In this document: positions 1 to 5,549 of the stretch, one piece after another
Numbering within the stretch: position 1 is the first letter of the stretch
Layout: every line of letters begins with the position of its first letter
Assembly: GCA_003501375.1 (NCBI GenBank)
Contig: DNPO01000375.1
Location: 1-9,572 of the forward strand
Source: Candidatus Sumerlaeota bacterium
GTDB taxonomy: Bacteria; Sumerlaeota; Sumerlaeia; UBA8349
Direction of reading: 5' to 3'
DNA length: 9,572 nt
The notes under the pieces: model-generated
What the model was told of the DNA's origin: nothing
What the model saw: only the letters and a program-made list of their open reading frames with translations
Databases searched by the model: none
Position numbers and translations under genes: made by a program

Positions 1-41
1 CGCAATTTACCGGGGCGCTGGGTGGCGCGCTGATGGCGTAA
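1..41 (+). CDS. C-terminal end of an ASKHA-type dehydratase activator ATPase (putative, partial)
   Basis: Reading from position 3, the frame gives QFTGALGGALMA and then TAA at 39-41; the rest of the gene lies left of the window. Activator ATPases of 2-hydroxyacyl-CoA dehydratases (HgdC, BadF/BadG, E. coli YjiL) typically end in a similar (A)QF.GA.GAA. motif in the nucleotide-binding fold. From memory, E. coli YjiL ends with nearly the same pattern a few residues before its C-terminus. These proteins hydrolyse ATP to push an electron from their [4Fe-4S] cluster into a dehydratase-type partner. A YjiM-like partner is encoded at 4288-5505 on the other strand, which fits. Only twelve residues are visible, so this is a suggestion; a chance resemblance or another ASKHA protein is possible. 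A strong terminator follows at 88-126. Confidence 0.45.
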   Translation, partial: QFTGALGGALMA

Positions 42-53
42 CGGCAATAAACC

Positions 54-84
54 TTTCACCACGAAGTCACGAAAAACACGAAGG
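54..84. repeat. Short CACGAAG direct-repeat cluster
   Basis: The heptamer CACGAAG/A occurs three times, at 60-66, 68-74 and 77-83, in the context TTTCACCACGAAG. Such 'CACGAAG' runs are a familiar dispersed intergenic low-complexity sequence in planctomycete, verrucomicrobial and similar genomes, where they are often mistranslated as His-Glu-Gly peptides. Here it sits between a stop codon and a terminator, a typical place for it. Copy number elsewhere in the genome cannot be seen. Confidence 0.5.
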
Positions 85-87
85 GGA

Positions 88-126
88 ACACCATCAGACA
101 GACATGTCGGATGGTGTATTTTTTTT
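88..126 (+). terminator. Rho-independent terminator of the upstream gene
   Basis: ACACCATC (88-95) pairs perfectly with GATGGTGT (110-117). After an A/G mismatch the stem continues with GAC (97-99) pairing GTC (106-108) around a six-base loop. Eight T residues follow at 119-126. This is a textbook intrinsic terminator 47 bases after the stop codon at 39-41. It separates the gene ending at 41 from the exported-protein block and rules out an ATG at 111, inside the stem, as a translation start. Confidence 0.85.
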
Positions 127-187
127 ACGGAGAACCGGTGAGGGAAACGCATTTCTGGATTGATAAAGGGCTGCCAACATGCGAGGA

Positions 188-223
188 TTGCACAATCCGT
201 TTAGGCGGAATATTTTTATTCCG
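188..223 (+). promoter_or_regulatory. Candidate promoter with a perfect inverted repeat over the -10 box
   Basis: TTGCAC (188-193) and TATTTT (211-216) are separated by 17 bases and match the sigma-70 consensus at 3/6 and 4/6 positions. The -10 lies in the centre of a perfect inverted repeat, CGGAATA (206-212) / TATTCCG (217-223), with a TTTT spacer. A second imperfect dyad, GGATTG (185-190) / CAATCC (193-198), overlaps the -35. Initiation would fall near 223-225, about 33 bases before the first gene's start at 258. The repeats could be operators, or an RNA hairpin if transcription starts further upstream. The promoter call is moderate to weak; the inverted repeat itself is certain. Confidence 0.35.
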
Positions 224-257
224 ATCCATTACTCCTATCACAAGGGAGAACAGCGAA

Positions 258-1229
258 ATGCAAAAGATACTGAGACGAATGTTTTTTACGTTGGTCGTTC
301 TTTGGCTCGCATCCTCCTGCTTTGCGATGGTTACTATTTCCGACAAGGGAACCTGGCCCGACACCTGGCCTCAGGAATTGGAACGCTACCGCGATCAGGC
401 AAAATCATTTGGTATCGGAACGGGTAGCCAGGAAGATATGCACCAGATAGCATTCCAAAGTAGTAAGGATTTTGAGCAGGCCTGGCCGTACATCCTGAAA
501 TTAAAAAGCAAGGGTGCGCCTATTACTTTGGAACTCACGTCTGCGACCTATGCGTATGGTGTTGCGCCGATCACGGCGGGTGTTCGAATATTTTGTCCGG
601 CGCGGATTACTCCATCGGGAATACCACCTTGGGTAAACGATATTCAGCAGACATCCGAGACCTTGCCTGAGTATGTCATGCAGAAAAACAACCAATGGGT
701 TCCTTGGGATGGTACATGGGAAAAAGGATTTCGCTACCGGGCACGTACGGAGATTGAACTTGTCGTGGACGGAGAAATCGTGAATCTCAATCGAATTTCA
801 CTGCCGCCCGACACGCCGATCATTGATAATCGATTTAACGGAAAATCTCGCAGAGTCGAACGCCTTGCGTCGGATAAAGGGAGCGGTTCACCGACTTCTC
901 TTCTTGTGAATGAGGCATCGAAAATGCAAGCGGCTTACATGACGACGGGCCGTTTCCCGGGAACTTCCAAGTCGAGCGACGAAATTATCCCGGAGAGATA
1001 CTGGCCCGATAGTATTCACGCCCTGAAACCCATTCGGGTCTACATGCACCTCTCGAATATTGTGGTGGTTCAGCGTGAGGGGAATGGAGTTGAAGAGGGA
1101 AAGTATATTCCCTTGCTGATTTCGTCGTCTTTGCCTGGCCCGGGAAGTGACGGGTTTACGCTTACCCAATCCGAAGTGGGGGATGGCAGTATGGATTTTA
1201 AGAGGGCGCTGAAAGAAGTTTCAAAATAG
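258..1229 (+). CDS. Secreted protein of an unnamed 'GTWP..WP.EL' family
   Basis: The product has 323 residues. An in-frame ATG at 111 lies inside a terminator stem; the ATG at 258 has AGGGAG nine bases upstream and opens directly into a signal peptide (residues 1-23, RR near the N-terminus, hydrophobic 9-20, likely cleavage after CFA). Cys21 gives a weak lipobox-like ASSC, so a lipoprotein is possible. The mature part starts with the ISDKGTWPDTWPQELE pattern, followed by AWPYILKLKSKGAPI (75-89), an IELVVDGEIVNLNRI segment (166-180), PPDTPIID (183-190) and EEGKYIPLLISSSLP (279-293). I know these motifs from hypothetical secreted proteins of planctomycetes and verrucomicrobia whose function is unknown. 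It is the first gene of a three-gene exported block, 29 bases before the next gene. No catalytic motif is visible. G+C is clearly lower than in the selB region. Confidence 0.8.
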   Translation: MQKILRRMFFTLVVLWLASSCFAMVTISDKGTWPDTWPQELERYRDQAKSFGIGTGSQEDMHQIAFQSSKDFEQAWPYILKLKSKGAPITLELTSATYAYGVAPITAGVRIFCPARITPSGIPPWVNDIQQTSETLPEYVMQKNNQWVPWDGTWEKGFRYRARTEIELVVDGEIVNLNRISLPPDTPIIDNRFNGKSRRVERLASDKGSGSPTSLLVNEASKMQAAYMTTGRFPGTSKSSDEIIPERYWPDSIHALKPIRVYMHLSNIVVVQREGNGVEEGKYIPLLISSSLPGPGSDGFTLTQSEVGDGSMDFKRALKEVSK

Positions 1230-1258
1230 TTACCCATCACATAAACAGGAGTACAAGG

Positions 1259-2257
1259 ATGAAAAACAACAAACGATTTATTGGTGAAATTTTCAGAGTC
1301 TTGCCAGTCCTTGTGGCTTTCTGGATAGTCAGCATTGTATCGGTAAATGCCGAAGAGAAAAAGCCCGTTCCTTTTGATGAGTTTTATAAGGCGCTTTCTC
1401 AGGCGGAGCAGGATTATCAAACCAAACTGGGTGGGTTTTTCGTGAAGTTCTCGCTCAGTCGGTATGATCTGGTTGACCATGAGGGAACGAAGCGATTGGA
1501 AAAAGTTACGACGATGCCCGGAAGCGCGATTGCCGATAAAGAGCGCTATATGGAATGGCTCGAAAATATGCCGGCGATCAATATTGGCTTAAAGGGAGAA
1601 AGAACGACCTCTTACAACCATAATGAAGCGTATGCGTTTTATGATAAGCAACAGCGTGATCTGTCCGCCAATAAAAAGTCCAATGGCGAAATGAATTACC
1701 AGGGAGGCGTCTCCGGGATTAGCAAAAAATACATGCGGATGCATAGTATTTTTCAGTTTTTGAATCCGGGCGGCGAAGACTCCTTTGCCGAGTTTTTGAT
1801 GAAAAAGCGAGATGCGGTTTCGATTGAAGAAAATGCTTCCATCAGTACCGTGACGTTGTCGCTGGGTGAAAGAGGGGTAGTGGTTTATACGCTTGACCGG
1901 AAGAAAAATTTCCATGTTACAAGCACTCGGATGTGTTCCCAGCAGGACAAGGAAAATTGCATGCAGGAAGGGCGCTATACTTATCGTGAGGTGAAACCGG
2001 GTCTTTGGTTTGTGCAGTCGGGGGAATTTGTGTGGTATGGGCAAAACAAGCAAGTTAGGGAAAGACTGGTGTTGGAACCGATAGCGGCTGCTAAACTGGA
2101 AGTTGGGAAAACATATGACGACGCTGCCTTCCGTTTGGAATTCCCTGTTGGCGCCTTTGTTTTGGATCATACAAATGGCAAGTCTTATAAGGTGACGGAC
2201 AAGGGCAATGTGGAGCAAAGCGTTCGGGCGACTTTGGATACACCTGCAAAGCAGTAG
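1259..2257 (+). CDS. LolA-like periplasmic protein (putative)
   Basis: The product has 332 residues; the start is supported by AGGAG at 1247-1251, seven bases before the ATG. Residues 1-31 form a signal peptide (MKNNKR, hydrophobic 11-29, cleavage after VNA). The mature chain is polar, rich in alternating beta-strand patterns, and has no membrane segment. The combination of 'FFVKFSLSRYD', 'VVVYTLDRKKNFHVTSTR' and the final 'FRLEFPVGAFVLDHTNGKSY' (from residue 291) resembles LolA/LolB-like half-barrel proteins found in planctomycetes, which end in a similar 'F.P.G..V.D....Y.V' strand. Two cysteines (226 and 234) could form a disulfide in a short loop. A role in binding or moving lipid or lipoprotein is inferred from fold resemblance only. 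It sits between two other exported proteins and is probably co-transcribed with them. Codon use is A+T-rich (1261-1320 is 22/60 G+C by hand count). Confidence 0.6.
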   Translation: MKNNKRFIGEIFRVLPVLVAFWIVSIVSVNAEEKKPVPFDEFYKALSQAEQDYQTKLGGFFVKFSLSRYDLVDHEGTKRLEKVTTMPGSAIADKERYMEWLENMPAINIGLKGERTTSYNHNEAYAFYDKQQRDLSANKKSNGEMNYQGGVSGISKKYMRMHSIFQFLNPGGEDSFAEFLMKKRDAVSIEENASISTVTLSLGERGVVVYTLDRKKNFHVTSTRMCSQQDKENCMQEGRYTYREVKPGLWFVQSGEFVWYGQNKQVRERLVLEPIAAAKLEVGKTYDDAAFRLEFPVGAFVLDHTNGKSYKVTDKGNVEQSVRATLDTPAKQ

Positions 2258-2293
2258 ATGCTCCACGTTTTTGGAAAAAGGAATCTCACAATC

Positions 2294-4270
2294 ATGTCCA
2301 TTTCATTTTGCAAGAGACTATCCATTTTACTTTTACTTCCCAGCCTACTCTTCGTTGGATGCGGAAAAAGTGCGCCCGATAAAAAGCAGACCTCAAAGGC
2401 CGATGTGGAAACATCGCAAACAAAACCCGTTGCGGTTGCTGCGGTGGGCGATTTGGAGGGGGTGTATGTTTTTAACCGCTGGAACAATACGTCAATCGCC
2501 TGGTTTCATGTCGTGCCCGATGGCAAGGGGGGGTGGCAAACGGCAGAATTGAGCGATACTCACATTACAACAGGCGAAATACGGACACACAAAAATCTTT
2601 TCTTATGGGGAGTGCGGGCGGCCGCAGGAAATAATACGAAGGACAAATCCCCGATGTCCATTTTGGGATGGCAACCGTCCGCCGCGTATCCGGGGACTTG
2701 GGACATGCTCGGCTTTTCTGATGAGGAAACAAATACCGACTGGCCAAAGGATTTATCCATTTATGAAAAAAATACGCTGGAACTGCCAACAACCTTGTTG
2801 CAATTTAAGGACAATCGACTTGTTCAGTTTTTGCTGAACGCCAATCCCAAGCCTGGGAGCGAGATTGAAGCAACGATAGCAGAAAACTTGGTAACGACGG
2901 CACGGGCAATGGTGGCGGAACACGAGGATGAACCGCAATATCGGGTGTTGTTGCTGCATGCGTTGACGCAGGGAAAACGCTGGCCGGAATTGCGCGCGGA
3001 ACTGGATGCGCAAAAAACGCTATACGAAAACAACCGGAGTTTGACGCATGCTTATCGGGTAGCGCAATTGCGTTGGGAATCGGCGCAACCAACTGAGGCA
3101 GGACGCAATGCCGCTATTTTTCTGGCGGGGGTGCTCAAGAAGGACTTTGCCGGGCAAATGGCCGCCATGCCGGAGTTTCAAAAATACGACCAGTACCGAA
3201 GTGTTGCGGCTAATGCAGCCCCCGTAATGGAGGAGTTTTTAAAAATTCAGGTTTTAGCGAAAACAACGGGGATGACATCAATTCTCTTACTGGTGAGCGG
3301 AGATCAGAAAGCTGCGCTGGAAGTGGCGGCGGGAAATTACGCGCTGGGGCAGTGCATGAGTCAGGGCATTGGTGGTAACATTGAGAGTCTGATTGGAATT
3401 GCACTACGCGCGATTGCTGCGCACTCTTTAAAAATCATTGCGCTGAATGCAGGCGAATCAGTGGAAGATATGGACGCCATTCGGGAAAAGGTGGAGGCCT
3501 TAAATAAACGCGAATTTCCCTATTCCTCCAAATCAGGTTCTTACTACGAGCCGCAGGGGGTGTATCCCGAGTTGGCAGGGAAGAGCCGATTCTTCAATTC
3601 CGAAATAGATAAGGAATTGGAGGTTCGGCATTTAGTAGCGAATGCGCAGTTTCAGTTGGTGCGCATGGGGGCGGTCATGCGACGCACGCAACTGGCCAAC
3701 GGGGGTGCGTTGCCGGATACTACGGATGCGTTAAAGCCGTTGTTTCCCGGGGGATTGCCTAACGATCCCTTCACGTCGAATTCGTTGCTATTGCGCCCGA
3801 TTGATGACGGAATGGTTTGTTATAGCGTGGGGCCGGACAAGGCCGATGGCAAGGCATTGGCGGAATACGATTCAACCAATGGCTCGACCAGCGCGGGCGA
3901 TGTGATTGCCCGGATTCCGCGCGTGCGCGAGTTCCCGTTTCCGTCCAAGGGCATCAAGGCTTCCACGCGAGCGGAGTTTTTGCAGCAAATGCCCAATGGA
4001 TTGCCACGCGATTTCTTTGCGGATAAACGCGCTCGCCAATTGACCATCACCGATACCACACCGGTGTTTGTGTATAGTTTTGGGCCGGATTGCGATGAGA
4101 GTGCGCGAACCCGTAACGATGCAAATCCGGAAAATCATGGGACGGCAACCATGCAGCCCAACTGGTTTTCATCGGACACCCGACCTCCGGACGTTGTTTA
4201 CGATCCAACCAACGGCGTTACTTCCAAGGGAGACCTTTTTATAGCGATTCCGCCGTCCATAAAAAAATAG
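2294..4270 (+). CDS. Large lipoprotein with two pseudopilin-like C-terminal modules
   Basis: The product has 658 residues. I chose the ATG at 2294 because it has AAGGA at 2278-2282 and begins a compact lipoprotein signal peptide ending in LLFVGC (Cys23). An alternative ATG at 2258 abuts the stop of the previous gene and would lengthen the n-region by 12 residues. The N-terminal part (about 50-165) is Trp/Gly-rich and probably beta; a helical, TPR-like region follows (about 195-430). The C-terminus carries two related modules: YSVGPD (510) with YDSTNGSTSAGD (525), and YSFGPD (594) with YDPTNGVTSKGD (636). The first is preceded by a 'GGALPDTTDALKPLFPGGLPNDPF' type segment, typical of type II pseudopilin-like proteins. 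No prepilin cleavage site is present, so the modules ride on a lipid-anchored protein. Probably the last gene of the exported block; the function is not known. Confidence 0.7.
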   Translation: MSISFCKRLSILLLLPSLLFVGCGKSAPDKKQTSKADVETSQTKPVAVAAVGDLEGVYVFNRWNNTSIAWFHVVPDGKGGWQTAELSDTHITTGEIRTHKNLFLWGVRAAAGNNTKDKSPMSILGWQPSAAYPGTWDMLGFSDEETNTDWPKDLSIYEKNTLELPTTLLQFKDNRLVQFLLNANPKPGSEIEATIAENLVTTARAMVAEHEDEPQYRVLLLHALTQGKRWPELRAELDAQKTLYENNRSLTHAYRVAQLRWESAQPTEAGRNAAIFLAGVLKKDFAGQMAAMPEFQKYDQYRSVAANAAPVMEEFLKIQVLAKTTGMTSILLLVSGDQKAALEVAAGNYALGQCMSQGIGGNIESLIGIALRAIAAHSLKIIALNAGESVEDMDAIREKVEALNKREFPYSSKSGSYYEPQGVYPELAGKSRFFNSEIDKELEVRHLVANAQFQLVRMGAVMRRTQLANGGALPDTTDALKPLFPGGLPNDPFTSNSLLLRPIDDGMVCYSVGPDKADGKALAEYDSTNGSTSAGDVIARIPRVREFPFPSKGIKASTRAEFLQQMPNGLPRDFFADKRARQLTITDTTPVFVYSFGPDCDESARTRNDANPENHGTATMQPNWFSSDTRPPDVVYDPTNGVTSKGDLFIAIPPSIKK

Positions 4271-4287
4271 AAGGTTCAATTTTGTCG

Positions 4288-5505
4288 TTATTGCCCACGT
4301 ATGGTTTCGTACAGCGCCTCGACCCGCACGGCAATACGCGGCGCATCGGACGGCGAGTAATCGGTTTCAATTTTCAGATAGGGCAAATGCAATTCCTCTT
4401 CGCAGAAACGCTTGATACGTGCGCTTTCCACGTCGTAGGTGAGGCATGCCTGCCACACGAGATCAACAACGCAATCAGGACGAAATCGCGCAACGAGTTC
4501 GTGCAACGAATCGAAACGACCGGTGTTCGGCGTCATGACCGAGCAGGGTAGGTGCAGGTATTTTTTTGCAATGGCATCGAGCGGATCGCCGCAAGTGCAA
4601 ACGTCTTCGAGTATCGGTTTAACCCCCGTGCAGTTTTCCTGACAGACCACCAGGCCGCCGCTGCTCTCCAGAATGTCCAGCACCTTTTCCGCACCATGCG
4701 CAGTCGGAACGCCTGTGAGCAAGACTCGCGGGCGCTTTTCGATGCCACATGGCGGTTGCGTTTGTTCCAATATGGTTAGGACTTTTTCAAGCGCGTCAAG
4801 TTCTTCAGGAATGCAGGAGATGGTGCTTTTCAAATCCAGCAAGCGACGCCCGGTCAGCGGCGGAGCGGGACGCTCCATCAGCGCGGCCAATCGGCGGCGT
4901 AAGTCTCGTTCGCGATTCATGTTAACGGTGGCAACTCGCAGGCAATCGTCCGTAATCTTTACGCTGAAACGCGTTTCCAACGCCTCCTTCAATTTAACCA
5001 ATTCCTCACGCCAACGCGCGAGCGACGTGGCTTCATCCGCCTTTTGCGGCAGTTCCAGAATGTGCATGGGCGTGCGCTCTGCCAGCATCTCGAACATTTT
5101 CTTTTTCCCATCGCAGGTTGTTTCTGCAACAAGCAGATCGGACATTTCGAGAAAGGGATTGGAACGTTGCACGGCATAGCCGTAGGTGGACTTGATGAGT
5201 GGGCAGAGGTTGGATGGCAACGATTCTTCAGCGGCCGCAATGGTGCTGTGTGCGCCGCCGCAGAGACAAACGGGAACCGCTCCGGCGGCCATAATAATTT
5301 CACGTGGGGTGAACTCGCACATGATGCCGACGATGGGATACCCGGCGGATTTTTGTGCTATGGCGTAATCGTAACAATTCGAAATCATGTGGTCAAACCA
5401 GGCAAATGGATCGTTGCTGGATGAAGAACAGGACGGCGTGGGCGCTCCGCCGCAACAAGATTTTTGTGCCGCAACGGGCAGTTGGTTTCCGCAACAATCA
5501 CTCAT
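4288..5505 (-). CDS. yjiM-like: YjiM/double-cubane-type 2-hydroxyacyl-CoA dehydratase homologue
   Basis: The product has 405 residues starting at 5505, where AAGGA (5515-5519) lies nine bases upstream; an in-frame ATG at 5538 would add eleven residues. The chain follows the HgdB/YjiM fold: CEFTPREIIMAAGAVPV (63-79), NLCPLIKS.YG (99-109), ETTCDGKKKMFE (128-139), ENCTGVK (290-296), QACLTYDVES.RIKR (352-366) and IETDYS (379-384). Cys63, 82, 101, 131, 292, 321 and 354 all match E. coli YjiM as I recall it. A double-cubane [8Fe-9S] cluster needs six cysteine ligands, so the family of ATP-dependent small-molecule reductases is more likely than a classical dehydratase. The partner should be an activator ATPase, possibly the gene ending at 41. 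The first 26 residues add Cys4, 5, 17, 18 and 26, an extension not seen in YjiM. It lies 44 bases after selB, probably in one operon. The physiological substrate is unknown. Confidence 0.8.
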   Translation of the reverse strand: MSDCCGNQLPVAAQKSCCGGAPTPSCSSSSNDPFAWFDHMISNCYDYAIAQKSAGYPIVGIMCEFTPREIIMAAGAVPVCLCGGAHSTIAAAEESLPSNLCPLIKSTYGYAVQRSNPFLEMSDLLVAETTCDGKKKMFEMLAERTPMHILELPQKADEATSLARWREELVKLKEALETRFSVKITDDCLRVATVNMNRERDLRRRLAALMERPAPPLTGRRLLDLKSTISCIPEELDALEKVLTILEQTQPPCGIEKRPRVLLTGVPTAHGAEKVLDILESSGGLVVCQENCTGVKPILEDVCTCGDPLDAIAKKYLHLPCSVMTPNTGRFDSLHELVARFRPDCVVDLVWQACLTYDVESARIKRFCEEELHLPYLKIETDYSPSDAPRIAVRVEALYETIRGQ

Positions 5506-5549
5506 AATGGAGCATCCTTGAATGCAAGATTTAATCATTTAATAGCCGT

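Noticed and set aside
206..223. Inverted repeat read as an intrinsic terminator
   Set aside because: The stem is followed by ATCCATTACT, not a T-run, and it lies just upstream of a gene start.
111..257. N-terminal extension of the first exported gene from an ATG at 111
   Set aside because: The ATG lies inside the terminator stem at 88-126, and the extension has no ribosome-binding site. The ATG at 258 has a good Shine-Dalgarno sequence and starts a signal peptide.
1589..2266. Open frame of 225 codons on the minus strand opposite the LolA-like gene
   Set aside because: Its composition looks like reverse-complement shadow coding, whereas the + strand frame has a signal peptide, a Shine-Dalgarno sequence and family resemblance.
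4673..5179. Open frame of 168 codons on the + strand opposite the YjiM-like gene
   Set aside because: It is Ser/Arg-rich, has no ribosome-binding site or known motif, and lies opposite a well-conserved enzyme.
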